From Anastatus disparis (taxonomy: Eukaryota > Arthropoda > Insecta > Hymenoptera > Eupelmidae), in assembly GCA_017163975.1 (NCBI GenBank), contig JAFFSR010000018.1, positions 310,001 to 374,000 on the forward strand: 64,000 nt of DNA. The letters run 5' to 3'. The notes below the pieces were generated by a model, which was not told the DNA's origin, did not search any database, and was given only the letters and a program-made list of their open reading frames with translations. The stretch's first letter is position 1, and the number at the start of each line of letters is the position of its first letter. Of this stretch, positions 39,675 to 52,153 are shown piece by piece. Both the position numbers and the translations under genes were made by a program.

Positions 39675-40388
39675 TTATAACCTGATTGGAAGCGTCAAAC
39701 AACGACGCGCACCAGAGAAAAGTGCTGATAAGCCAGCAATATGTCGAGACCAGTAGATGAGGTATAAGGAAAAAGTATAGCAACTAACAAAGAAATCGCT
39801 GATGGATCGATCAGCAAGTTGCAATTTATAACGAAACAATGAGAATATTTCAGAAGAATATAAAGGTGGGAATTCATGATCTTCACGGATACTTGCTTGT
39901 GCCCAATTACAGAATTCGAGTCTGCAGCGAAGATTATCTGGCATCAAAGCTTGAGTCAAAGTTATGAGATATGGATGAAATCTGTGAAGCCGCGAAATTC
40001 GACCGGCTGTTGATCTTGGGATTCCAGTACGTCTCTCAATGTCACGCAAAGAGATATGATGATCCAAATCAACCATTGCCAAAACGACGAGAATTCGTGG
40101 ATCATCGTTGTTCTGTATCATAATGCGACGACGATTTCTGCGTATTCGTGGTCGACGTCTTTCTCTTCGCTCTATGATTCGGATTCTCACATGGTCCGGG
40201 TAGTGAAACCTTCCTGGGTAATTTTGGCGGTAATGCCTTGCCGCAGCACGATATCGGCCTTGACATGCTCCAAGAGCCAACAGGATGTCAACAATTTCGT
40301 TTCTTGAATAATCCGGCATATTTGGTCCTTTTAAATCGCTAGACACTAAGAAATTTCCACGTGAACTATCTTGAGAAGGGCTGTTCAC
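39675..40388 (-). pseudogene. HTH protein with start of a Tc/IS630-type transposase
   Basis: A 237-codon frame. Residues 24-70 (YSRNEIVDILLALGACQGRYRAA, then YPGRFHYPDHVRIRII) resemble the insect DUF4817-type helix-turn-helix. Residues 100-165 (SLRDIERRTGIPRSTAGRI ... FHPY ... LQ) resemble the second HTH and the entry to a DDE domain; the frame then degenerates after FCNWAQ. No catalytic acids are present, so it is a truncated transposase or domesticated-type fragment. Confidence 0.6.
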
Positions 40389-40840
40389 GAGTCACCTCTG
40401 TCATAAATAATACTGGCTGATTCCGTTCAGATTCATGCAGGTCGTCACTCATCGAATTTTTTTTTCTTCTAAGTAATAAAAATACCTTCTATTATGTATA
40501 TGAAGATAAAATTTACCTCGTAGAACGCTCAAAAAATTTTTTTTTTACTACAGCAATTTTAGAGTTGGATGTAAAAACGAAAATTCAAAAATTGAAAAAG
40601 AACCTCTACTTTTAAATGACTATAGCTCCGTCAATTTTTAACCTTTTTGGGCGTTCTTTTAACAAAAATATGCGGAATTGTCTAGTTTAAAATGCAATCT
40701 CGATTTTTGTAATACAATTTAATCTCACTGAGTTATTTACAAAAAACCGAAAAAAGGTGATTTTTTTCAAACTCGATTTTCTCAAAAACTATATATTTTT
40801 TTTTTTTTTTTTAATTTTCATATGATTTTATATAAGGTTG

Positions 40841-41033
40841 CCAGATGTACTGATTTTTCAGAAATTATTTTGTTTATATACTTGCAAATATAAAAGTATA
40901 TACATATAAGCATAATTCCTTTTAAACTTTTACTATTTTTTAAAAGAATATTATGTTCATTTGTACATACGTGTATATTTGCAGATATATAAACAAAATA
41001 ATTTCTGAAAAATCAGTACACCTGGCAACCTTA
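40841..41033. mobile_element. Nested hAT-type MITE
   Basis: Hairpin with ends AAGGTTGCCAGATGTACTG and CAGTACACCTGGCAACCTT inside the left arm. It is flanked by about eight duplicated bases (ATTTTATA / ATTTTATT); the right arm near 43900 shows the uninterrupted site. An 8-bp duplication suggests hAT. Confidence 0.75.
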
Positions 41034-41713
41034 TTTTATTCATAAAAAATACTAACTTTTAGAGTAGGTGAGAGTATGCGATTTCGCCTAATTTGTTTTA
41101 ACAGATTTTTAAACGTTTTTTTTATATTTTCGATTTTAAAACATTGATACTATGGCGCATCGTACTATTTTTCCAACTTTACGTGTTTTTACAACTATTT
41201 GTATGCTTTTATTTATTAATATATCAAAAATATCAACAATAATCTTTGAAATGAACCCCGGATCGAATATTTTGATCAATTAGAACCAAAGTTATGACGA
41301 TTTAAAGTTAAAAAAAAAAATGCTGAAACTTTAAATAAATAAGATATTTACATCGAGGAAACGCAATTTTCGTTGAAGATTAAAATCTGAAGATATAAAT
41401 TTTTTAATTTAAAAAAAAAGTTATTTTGATGAAAGAATACATAACCATTTATCTACTTTTTATGGTACATTATTATAATAAAAATTTTTTTTGTTGAAGA
41501 ATATAATTTTTTTATTAGTTTGAATTTCGCGCCTAGAATTTGAATTTATTTTTTAGGGAGTTGCCGCATGTCACCACTAGGTCGCGATGATTCGTTCTTT
41601 GCATTCTCATTAACGACTTGACGCGTTTAAAAATATAAGAAAAGGAAGATAAAAGATAAAGATGTTTAAGAAAAATTATTTTTTTCGATCTGTCATTGAA
41701 CAGAATATTAATA

Positions 41714-43507
41714 ATGGCATCACTGATTGTTAAAATAAAGTGCAAGGATTTAAAAGAAAGGCACAAAAAAGTTGTTTATGATTGCTCGAAAAGTCCGCTT
41801 AGAGAATCAGGTGATCTAGAATCTTATGCTCTCCGAAAAAGAAAACAAATGAACGATGCATTTGATTCACAAATAGCAAGTAAAATGATGAAAGTCTATG
41901 ATATAACGGATTTGCCCGCATTCAATGAAAATAATGAATGTAAAACAAATGATAAATGGCTTGAGAATATTAAAATTGCATTAGATAATTGTTCAAATTT
42001 TCTTGAGAAAGTGCGATTGCTGAGTATTATACCAAGTGATATTTCCAAAGATTATTTATTATCAGTTTTACCAAAAGTAACTATTTATATGATTGATCAA
42101 GCACGATCATTGGTAAATAATAAAAAAACTTACAAGCAGTCTGAGAACTATTGTGGCCATTCTTTGGATAGTGAAATTGTAATGAAAGTAAAGGATTATT
42201 ATCTGAACGATGATTTTAATTGTTTTCGTCAAAGTGCAAATAAAAGCGACACAGCATCTATCAAAGAAAATGGTATAAAAACTAAAAAAGTCAAACGCTT
42301 TCTTACGCGAAGTATAAAAAAAATATATCAATTATTTAAAGACGAAAATCCTGGAATAAAAACAAAAATTGGTAAATCAACATTCTACGTTTTAAGACCG
42401 AAGGGGGTTGTACCACATCCACCCACCGATTCGTGTCTTTGCGTTTACTGCGAGAATCTAAAACTTATGTTAGATGCTTGGAATAATTATAAAAAAGAGA
42501 ATGAACAAGACATTGCAGATTTGGAATTGAAAATATGTTCTTCACTTTTTTGTTCAAAAGATGATATGAAATGTGTACTAAGATAATGTAAAGAATGTCT
42601 CATTGGAGATTCTATTGATTTACAAGTAATTTCTTTGACAGAAGAAGATTTATATGAAGAAATAATTTATGGTGTTTGGGAAAAATCAAATTTACTGAAT
42701 AAAACTAGCACCATTGAAAATTTCTTAATAGAGTTAAGAGAGCGCGCTCTCACTGTAAGTGCTCATAAATTGGTCGAAGAAATTCAACGTATAGCAATTA
42801 AAGAGGTTAAACTTTTAGCGAAAAATAATAACTTCCAATTAGTTATTCATGTCGATTTTGCAGAAAATTGGACAGTTCTGCTTCAAAATGAAATTCAAAG
42901 CTATCATTGGAGTAAAAACTAAATATCAATATTTACGTCAGTATACTATTTTGGAAATGATAACACAGTCAGTTATGTCACCGTCTCTGACGATATTAAA
43001 CATGATTCGTCCCATGTCCTGATAGCTATAAATTTAATTATCGACAACTTAAAACAAAAACATATTGCGCAAGATCTTGATGAAATCATAACCATTTCCG
43101 ATGGAGCTGCCAGTCATTTTAAAAATAGATATCAATTATATGAGCTTCAAAACTCAAAAGTAAACAGACAATGGCTTTTTTCTGCAACAGGTCATGGTAA
43201 AGGCGCTTGTGACAGTATTGGTGGTTTAGTCAAACATTATGCTACCACGCATAATCTGTCCAAGAAGAGTGCAGATTTTATTAGAAACGCTGAAAATTTC
43301 GCCACTCACGTGTCAAAATATACTCCGTCGATTAACATTCTTGTTATCCGCAAGGATGAGTTAGAAGTTTTTCGACAGACAAAAAAAATGGAATGGTTAG
43401 ATGCAAAAGAAATTAAAGGTATTCAAAAGATTCACTGTTGGAAAAGTGAACGAAACCAAATCTACACTGTCAAAACTTTGAGACATGAGTTGCAAGAAAT
43501 AAATTGA
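41714..43507 (+). pseudogene. DDE-type transposase, two nonsense codons
   Basis: One frame of 597 codons from ATG 41714 to TGA 43507, interrupted only by TAA at 42584-42586 and 42920-42922. The N-terminal half has a Lys-rich region and CLCVYCENLKLML. The C-terminal half has VIHVDFAENW (first Asp), EIQSYHW, VSDDIKHD, TISDGAASHFKNRYQLY (second Asp) and FSATGHGKGACDSIGGLVKHYA, where the third acid is expected. This protein type is abundant in invertebrate genomes inside DNA transposons. Few lesions suggest fairly recent activity. Confidence 0.75.
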
Positions 43508-44313
43508 AAGGTTTTATTCCCATTCGGATTTTTTTATTCACATTAGTTTTCAATAGTCTTAATTTCTATCAATAATCACTAGATTTTCGAAAAACTCACA
43601 TTTTTTAATTAGAAAAGGATAGAGGGATACAGCGTCCTCTTAAATCGTCATAACTTTGGTTCTAATTGATCAAAATATTCGATCCGGGGTTTATTTCAAA
43701 GATTATTGTTGATATTTTTGATATATTAATAAATAAAAGCATAGAAATAGTTGTAAGAACACTTAAAGTTGGAAAAATAGTACGATGCGCCATATCAATG
43801 TTTCAAAATCGAAAATATAAAAAAAACGTTTAAAAATCTGTTAAAACAAATTAGGCGAAATCGCATATTCTCACCTATCCTAAAAGTTAGTATTTTTTAT
43901 GTATAAAATCATATGAAAATTAAAAAAAAAAAATATATAGTTTTTGAGAAAATCGTGTTTGAAAAAAATCACCTTTTTCCGGTTTTTTGTAAATAACTCA
44001 GTGAAATCAAATTGTATTACAAAAATCGAGATTGCATTTTAAACTAGACAATTCCGCACATTTTCGTTAAAAGAACGCCCAAAAAGGTTAAAAATTGACG
44101 GAGCTATAGTCATTTAAAAGTAGAGGTTCTTTTTCAATTTTTGAATTTTCGTTATTACATTTAACTCTAAAATTACTGCAGTAAAAAAAAAAAATTTTTA
44201 GCGTTCTACGAGGTAAATTTTATCTTCATATACATAATAGAAGGTATTTTTATTTTTTAGAAGAAAAAAAAAAATCGATCAGTGACGGCCTGCATGAATC
44301 TGAATGGAATCAG

Positions 44314-47300
44314 CTAGGTATATAAATATTTAAATTAAAATTCTCACCAACTTATTTATTTTATAATTTTAAAATACAAAAATATCATCAAAACTTATAA
44401 GTTTAAAATTTTTCTCTAATAATATAACATAACCTTCCACGCATAGTTAAAGTTATTAATTTTATGTAGTTTTGTGTTGAAATGGCAAAAAAAGTAAATA
44501 CAATAAATAGTAAAATTTTCTGGAGACAATAAATTTTTAATTTATATAACTTATTTTTAAAAAAAGAAAAGACGTGATAGATAAAGACTCATCTCACGGT
44601 AAAGTACTAGCATGCGCGCTGGCATCATTGCTGCGCCAAGCACATACACGGCTGGGTTAAAAAATTCGTATCTTTTTTCCTAATAGATCCCTAAAATTTC
44701 CTTACGGCTATGAGTACGATAGAGTTTGAGAAATATATAGTCTTTTTTAAAAATATCTTAGCCCTACGAGAAGTTATATAAATTTTCATTTGTTCATTGT
44801 GAAACTAATTTTTTATTAATAATTAATATTTTTTTTATGGTATTTACAATTCATTCGATTCTTTAACTATTCTTGAATTTGTCATTAAATTTTCGTTAAC
44901 TTCGTATAGTGGATTTTTGGTGTCCTGTTTCAGATAGCCTGAGTCAGTGTAAGAGCTTCAATTATGGTTTCAATATTCATTGAGCATTTTTTTAATAATT
45001 TTAAAATATTAGTTAAATTTTTGGTTATGGTTTGAGTGAATTATCAATTTGCAAACAAATGTAATTATAATATACGATTCACATATTCAATACAATAATT
45101 ATTATATTATTACATCTAATTTTCACATGCTACTATAAATTGTTGTGTATACTGTGATTATTTTATAAATTTAGTTAACGGGATGTCGGAGTTGTTAGAA
45201 TCGATTTTTGCATTTTTAATCTGATTAATATCTCTTTAAATTGACTATTTAGACAAATATAATGACTTGTCCGCGCTAAAGCTACATTAATCCAATCATT
45301 TTTGTTAAAAAAGAAAATCTTCCATGAATGAAAATTAGATATTAAACCGATAAACCTAACCTCAAAATACTATACATTGAAAGTTTGTTCATAACTTTTT
45401 ATGTGTAATATTTTAATAAATTTCTTGAGTTGTCCGCACTCAGGATTAATCTTATAAATTTTCTTTCTGTAGTGAAAGAATATGATTTGATGCACCGTTT
45501 ACTCATGAACTTTGAATAAAAATATTATTAGGAGGGAATAACTACGATATCCTCTTAAATGTCTAATTATTCTGATTTTTTTACTATTTTTTATATTTAT
45601 CAAATGAAGCTTTGTATATTTGGGATACACAATGTACAATTATACAAAAATTAATTAATTTTGTTGAAGTCAATAATCAATACTTATTTTTTGATATAAT
45701 AATTGATCATTCATTTGCCAACTTATCCCGATTTCTCAGCCAATTTACCCAGTTTTGCTCAGTTGGCATAAAAATGTGCCTCAAGAAATTCTTTCATAAT
45801 TCATTTATTAGATTTTTGATTCTCAAAAAATTCTCAAATGTTGCTATATCGGAGTTTTTCTACAGGCGCATTATATTTTTTTGTAAATTTAATAGTTTCT
45901 GCACGAAAAAATCATATTTAAAAAAATTTACGTCCAACTTCAGCCTCTCCCTATAGAGAATTTGATCTCATGTTTCCGCCTATTTAAGAAATTTTATGTA
46001 AGGAATATATACGCTCTATTAGTGTTGCAAAGAACAAACAAATTGAAAATTTAGCATGAGATAAAGTAATAAAGGATTTAAGAAAAGGTTTGAGGAGAAC
46101 AAATGTAAAAAGAATTATCTGCTTGGGAAGTATTAAATACGTAGAAGAACAACAGATAAGTGATAAAAGATCGCATAAATATATAAGAAATAATCTTCAA
46201 AAACAAATGATCTCATTTAAATTGGAAAAAATAAAGCTTCAAAAACGACAAGTCATAAATTAAGATTTTAAATGACAACTGCGTTGTATGACAAAAAATC
46301 ACGTGATAAAATAAAAAATGACGGAATCGGATAAGCAACAAGCATATGTTCTAAAAATTAGAAAAAGAAGCCCATAGAAGGGTCAAGATATATAATTTCC
46401 TCAGTTGTGGAAAAAGCTCCTCACCGGACTACATTAGATGCACTTTAAGATTTTTCTAGCAGGACATCTTTCGACTTTATTTGATACACAAAGAGTTGAA
46501 CCTCATTGTAGCCACGTCTTTTGCTAAATTATTGTTAAAGTCAAAGTTTTTCTTAAATTATGTTCATTAATACACAGTTGAGGACTGCGTCTTTAATTCT
46601 CTGCTTGAACTGCTATAAAATGGCAGTACTGTGTCAAATAATGTACAATTGGATTGATTTGTTAATAGCTAACGTTTCAGTCAACCATTCAAAAAAAAAT
46701 TATCGTATGCCGCACGTAACATAATATTTGGGCAAATATAACAAAGAAAATTGCAAATTACGATCACATTATCTATGACTAAATAGCATGGCTAATCGTA
46801 TCAAGTTTTTGTCTTTGTTTTTACTCTAATATTGACTTTTAGCGACACAATAAATTCTTTAGAATCTGAAAAATGTGTCGTTGTTACGAATTTTAGTCAT
46901 AAATATTTGAATTTTTATTATATTATGATAAAGTTTTTGATTAAAATGTAGATAAGATTGAATTCTATGTCAGTATGAAGATCTCCATTACACAATATTT
47001 TGACCTAAAGGGAACTTATCGTACATGAATTATTGTATTTACATTAGCATTTTTTATTATTAGAAAATATTTACTCTGATACGAAGTCTCATTCACTTAT
47101 GACATAAATATAATCATGATGAGAAATTAACTGTACACAAAATGGTAAAATTGAGAAAAATGTAATTTCAAAGAAATTATCTCTAAACTGGGTTGTATTA
47201 ATGAAATTATTAATTGATAAAGGATTTCTTTATATTGATTTTACAAAATAAAAAAAATAAAATAAATATAACTTTGTCCGTTTGGCAACACTGATAACAA

Positions 47301-47329
47301 TTATTATCCACAAAAATGGATGGATATGG
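44314..47329. other. Three kilobases with no recognised feature
   Basis: AT-rich, no repeats seen at the scale checked and no coding match. The 114-codon frame at 45612-45956 is Phe/Ile-rich and not convincing. It could hold downstream sequence of the TBC1D22 gene (3' UTR) at its right end. Confidence 0.4.
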
Positions 47330-48102
47330 TCACCTAGAGTCGTAAGCTTGCAAATGATTTGGTGCATCGGCAAATGTAAACTTCAATTTATAAGCTTCAG
47401 CTACTAAAATATTAATTTCCGAATCTGTCCAATTTTGTGTAGGCAGGTTCTGGAGCATTAACATCAGTCCCTAGAATAATATTAATATTATAAGCATATT
47501 TCATGTTCTTGTGAATATTTAAATAAGTTTAATGACATACTTGGAAATCAGGTTGTAGTAGTAAATGCCTCCTCCAACGTAATAAGAAAGCTGCGCAGAC
47601 ATATAGCTGAAACGATGCAAAACGATCTGACTCTGCTAAATAAGTATCCCATAAACGAATAGTGCAATGTAATGGGATTTCCCTCGTAAGTAAATTATTC
47701 ATCCAGCGAAAAGAAAATTGAAGGTAATCCACTCCATGTTGATGCAGGTGTTGATGCAGTGGTGCTATGACAAATTTGCAAAATTATTGAGATATAATAT
47801 TAAATCTGACTTTAAGAAATATTAAAATAAAGATTTCTTTCCGTAAACGTACTGTCAATTCTTTGAATCAATTCTTTCAATTGATTAACTTTATGCTGAA
47901 TTCCTAATTGAGCAAAAATGTAATTATCTTGGATACCGTCAAGAAATTTAGATAAACACCAAAAACTATCTGCTTCTATGATGTCACGATGTTCTTTTGG
48001 TAAAGACGCTACATCGTAATTCTCAATATCTTGCCACGCTGAAACTGGTACTGCTTCTTGAAGAAAAACCAAAAAAAATGGTGTCACTAGGTCATTCATA
48101 CC
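47330..48102 (-). CDS. TBC1D22: TBC1D22-type Rab GTPase-activating protein, last three coding exons
   Basis: Host gene. Three exons with GT/AG borders: 47853-48102 (GMNDLVTPFFLVF ... EADSFWCLSKFLDGIQDNY), 47541-47764 (HGVDYLQFSFRWMNNLLTRE, CTIRLWDTYLAE, LYVCAAFLLRW) and 47330-47470 (GLMLMLQNLPTQNW ... AYKLKF), with TGA at 47330-47332. Introns are 70 and 88 bp. Reading phase is kept across both junctions. The order and spacing match the C-terminal part of the TBC domain of TBC1D22A/B, including the IRLWDTY motif. The catalytic Arg and Gln fingers lie in upstream exons, which I could not find in the window, so the next intron is probably long and holds the transposons to the right. Confidence 0.9.
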
Positions 48103-48389
48103 CTAAAAATAATTTATTTGTTGAATAACTTTATAATATTTTTATTATAAACAATACATATGTCGACCAAAAGATAAACAAAATTAAAGAATATTTTTAT
48201 TTGTCTTACATTAAAATTAATATTAATTCAGCTAAAAACAAAAAATATTAATTTATGAAGATTGACAGTTAAATGACCTTATTTATAATCATACTCTTAG
48301 AATCCGAAATAAAAACATAGAAATAACCTTTGTTGCAAACTAAAAATAAAATAAAATTAGGAACAACTATAAATTAACCTCTAACAAAA

Positions 48390-48767
48390 ATGGGACCAAT
48401 TCTTCACAACCCCAAAGACAAAAAACCTCCGTTACATACTCCCGGTATTTACAAAATACTTTGCTCCTGTGGAAAAGTCTACATAGGAGAAACTGGAAGA
48501 ACAATTCACCAAAGACTTAAAGAACACAGCAGCAAGGCAAAGTTGAAACACTTCACACAATCAGCATTAGCAGAACACCACATTGAAACCGGCCACCAAA
48601 TAGACTTCGACCACACAACTATCCTATCCAAAACCAACTCTTACTTTTCAAGAAAACACCGAGAAGCTATAGAAATACTGAAACATCCGAATAATCTAAA
48701 CAGAGACAACGGCTATTTCCTGAACCCAATATGGCGATCTCTGTTCCCAAAGGCAAATAACCCATAA
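48390..48767 (+). pseudogene. Penelope-like element GIY-YIG endonuclease, 5' truncated
   Basis: GIYKILCSCGKVYIGETGRT, then QRLKEHSSKAK, SALAEHHIETGH and REAIEIL: the GIY-YIG domain with its CSCG pair and conserved Arg, as in the C-terminus of Penelope-like elements. Frame open to TAA at 48767. The reverse transcriptase is absent. Confidence 0.9.
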
Positions 48768-48875
48768 CCATTCAACCAGAACACCCAGAACCATTCAACC
48801 AAAAAACCCAGCCGAAAATTATGCCCCCTATAAATAGTAATTAGACAGTCTGAACCATCAGATTCAGGCTCACCC

Positions 48876-48903
48876 TGATAAAGTGAACTGTAATCACGAA
48901 ACA
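48876..48903 (+). ncRNA. Candidate hammerhead ribozyme core (degenerate)
   Basis: CTGATAA, a small stem-loop (GTGA ... TCAC) and GAAAC, in the order of a minimal hammerhead core, 110 nt after the endonuclease stop. Penelope-like elements are known to carry hammerheads in their repeats. The core reads CTGATAA where the consensus is CTGATGA, so it may be inactive. Confidence 0.5.
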
Positions 48904-49238
48904 TCGGTATCCTAAACCACAACTTACACGGTCAAATTCCGAAAAAAAACCTTACAACAAAATAAAATTAATTATTTAAGAACAATTAGACTACCTCTAC
49001 CACCAAAAAAACTACGACTGTTTAAAAAACTCTGAAAAATCATTGTCCAATATTTATGCCTTTATATTTATACTAAATTAATTCCTATTACAAAACCAAC
49101 CCATTTTTTTCTTTGAACAATCTCAAAGTTGTGTCAGAGAGGAATGATAAATATTATTTAATTAAATTGACTCGAACATTAAGTTTACATTACTCTTATT
49201 CTAAAAATTGTGAATGTTTCTAAAAGCTTTGCTCTTAA

Positions 49239-49618
49239 GAGCAGGTCGTATATCTCTATCCTTTTCTAATCAGAAAATTCATTTTACTGCAAAACCTAAT
49301 AATTGTAGCAGAAAATAAGAAGGAAGTCCTATCTCGTATAATAAAAAGCAATACTTTCTCCAAAGAGAAAAAATTATTTTTATCACTTCTTTTTTAAGAA
49401 AATTTTGAAAAACTAAATTGTCTATCCTAACCTCTATTTTTAAAATTCTTCAAGGTTTTCTTCAAAACGAATCGATAAAAGTAATTTTTCCTCATAAAAA
49501 AAATATTGCTTTTTATGATACAAGATGGGATTATCTTCTTATGTTTTGCTGCAATCATTAATTTTTGTAAAAAATTTAATTCTTTGATTAGAAAAGGACA
49601 GATATACTCGACCTCCTC
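49239..49618. mobile_element. GAGGAGGTCG foldback MITE, copy 3
   Basis: TTAA at 49235-49238 and 49619-49622; reversed relative to copies 1 and 2, same arms. Confidence 0.85.
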
Positions 49619-50367
49619 TTAATGTATGATTATACATACATTACACAGGCCTACAAATATTGGGGTCATGGAAGTTGTTGGAAAATGGAGGGTCATTTCC
49701 GAAGTAATTTTTTCCGTAGAATCCGAATCCGGGGTCCGAATTGCTCTATCACGTCAGGATTTTGAGATATTTGAGGTTTTTTACCCAAAAAATGGCGTTT
49801 TTGGCTACTTTTGAGGTTATGTACAGAAGAGACAAAATTTTTTGGGAGTTTTTTTTTAGTTGCATCTTATAGCACTACTCTTCCTCTTTAATTTAAGAGT
49901 CGCAGAGTTCAATTACGATTTTTCTACACCAAGTTACGCCAATTTGAAATTACGAGATATGTCCTATTAATTGCATGAATATTTGCATTGAATACGTTGA
50001 GGCAGACATTTGTGTACTGGGTATTTTTTCTTCAAAATTTTTACTTGGGGATTTTTGGGGTTACTGATTACGAATATGAAGTTGAGATATTAAAATTTTC
50101 AAATTCAAGATGGCGGATTCAAAATGGCGTATAAAAATTTTCAAAAAACATTGCAAATATGAAACATATTTTCATTTTCTGCTATCTAATAACTTTTGTT
50201 GTTACGATAAACATAATACATTATAGTAATTTATATTTACACAGGTATCGTGACATTGAATTTGACCTTCAGCTTGATCTTCAAGTGCATTTCAAGTTAA
50301 ACTTTTTTTTACATTTAGCATTACCCAGGAACAACGACGTGGACGTAGTAAAATCTGTTCCCTTTGG

Positions 50368-50449
50368 GGTGCTGGATTTACGTGAGTCCCCTCGCCTCTC
50401 ACGATCGGGGTGCTTAATTTACGTGAGTCCCCTCGCCTCTCACGATTAG
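50368..50449. repeat. Tandem duplication of 41 bp
   Basis: Two near-identical units starting GGGGTGCT and ending GCCTCTCACGAT, just below the transposase stop. Confidence 0.85.
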
Positions 50450-50462
50450 AAACTATTTCAGT

Positions 50463-52153
50463 TTAACTTATGAAATCTTTTTTTTGATCTAGTAAAGATC
50501 TTGACCCAGACCGTCTTTTATGACGAACATTTAGCTCATCTCGTTGAAGACACCAGCAATAGTCCGCTAACATTGTTGGAGACCATTTACCCTGATAACG
50601 TCTTTTCATTTCTTTGAGGTCCTGATGAGATCGCTCACCTTGCTCTTCGCTTACGGCACCTAGATTTTCTGGAAACCATTCTAAATGAGAGTGTAAATAA
50701 TGCAATTTTACGCTCATATTGCAACCTAAATTCTGAAATTTTTCAATCATATCGTCAACTATTTCTTTGTAATCACTGACTTTATTATTACCCAAAAATC
50801 CTTTAACAACTTTTTTAAAGCTAATCCAGGCTTCTTTTCTACATTTGTCATAACCTGTTCAACCTCTGTTGTTTTCATTAATTCTCTTATTTGTGGTCCA
50901 ACAAATATTCCTTCTTTTATCTTCGCCTCACTTAAATAAGGGAATTTATCTCTAAGATATTGAAATAATGCACCATCGGTATCAAGAGCCTTTACAAATT
51001 GCTTCATTAATCCTAATTTTATATGAAGCGGAGGCAACAAAACTTTTTTAGAGTCAATTAACGGTTGTTGAATAATGTTGGGATCTCCAGGTTTTAAAGT
51101 TTTACGAAGAGGCCAATCCTTTGTAACGTAATGCTTAACTCTATCTCTGCTATCCCACAAACATATAAAGCACGGATATTTTGTATAACCCAATTGTTGT
51201 CCAAGCAGCATTGAAACCATTTTTAAGTCTCCGCATACTTCCCATTTATGCTGTTCATATTTTATTGCTTTAAGAATAGTTTCTACATTTTCATATGATT
51301 CCTTTAGGTGTACAGAATGAGCAATAGGTATTGACGCATATTTATTTGAGTTATGCAATAAAACTGCTTTCAAACTTGTTTTTGAGGAATCAATAAACAA
51401 TCTCCATTGATCAGTATCATAAGGAAGTTCTAATTTTTCAATTAAGCCTTTAACATCATTACAAAAAACATATTCATCACATGCAGAATAATACTCAACT
51501 AATTCCTTCTCTCGATTACGATACCAACTAAAAGTAGTTCCTGGAGCAAGAAGGTGTTTCTCTTGAAGTCTTGATCCTAACAACTCAGATTTTTCTTTCG
51601 ACAAGCCTAAATCTCTGACTAAATCATTTAAAGAAGCCTGATCATATAAAATAGGAGCATCTGAGGTTGATTCGATGTCTTCAAAATCCTGATTTTCAAT
51701 ATCGTCACAGACTGTATGGTCTTCAACATTTATTCTTACAAATGGAGGGCTTGGAGGAACATCACCAGATGCAAAAGGAATAGGCTTCGTTACGCTTGCT
51801 ACATTCGGATATTTTATATTACAAGCATTTTTAATATTATATCCAAATGTTTTGGTTAAACAGAAATAACATTCATTGTGGCTAACAGGTTCACACCAAA
51901 TTGCAGGAGTTTTGAAAGGCATTGGTGTTACTTCTTTATGGGCATTATACCAACGTCTTAATGTTTCAACACATGATTTACAAGCCGTATGTGGAACCCA
52001 AGACTTATCCTGATTAGTTATCGAAATATTGAAGTAATTAAGATAAAATATTTTTATCGTTTCATTGATTTTCATCGCATTTTTTGCGAACACGAAGCGA
52101 CTACAAATGTAGCAAAAGCTGTCAGGATTATTTAAACACTTACGCGAGGTCAT
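50463..52153 (-). pseudogene. DNA transposase with N-terminal zinc finger, one frameshift
   Basis: ATG at 52153 (MTSRKCLNN). An N-terminal C4 finger (CYICSRF ... CKSCVETLRRWY), an acidic linker, then the core: LFIDSSKTSLKAVLLHN, EVCGDLKMVSMLLGQQ, CFICLWDSRDR, DSKKVLLPPLHIKLGLMKQF and FVGPQIRELM. A shift near 50790 moves to the second frame, which carries FPENLGAVSEEQGERSHQDLK and the end. The GERxHQD segment probably holds the last catalytic acid. The family is abundant in arthropod genomes as an uncharacterised protein; with the single frameshift this copy is nearly intact. Confidence 0.75.

Larger units (their letters stand above)
40416..44313 (+). mobile_element. 3.9-kb DNA transposon with 0.7-0.9-kb inverted repeats
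   Basis: Ends GCTGATTCCGTTCAGATTCA on the left and the near-complement on the right; the arms pair from 40416-41330 with 43650-44313, the left arm being longer because of a nested 190-bp insertion. One gene on the plus strand between. Superfamily not fixed; a Sola-like assignment is a guess from the transposase motifs and long repeats. Confidence 0.8.

Noticed and set aside
45612..45956. 114-codon ORF
   Set aside because: Phe/Ile/Ser composition of AT-rich DNA, no motifs, no promoter.
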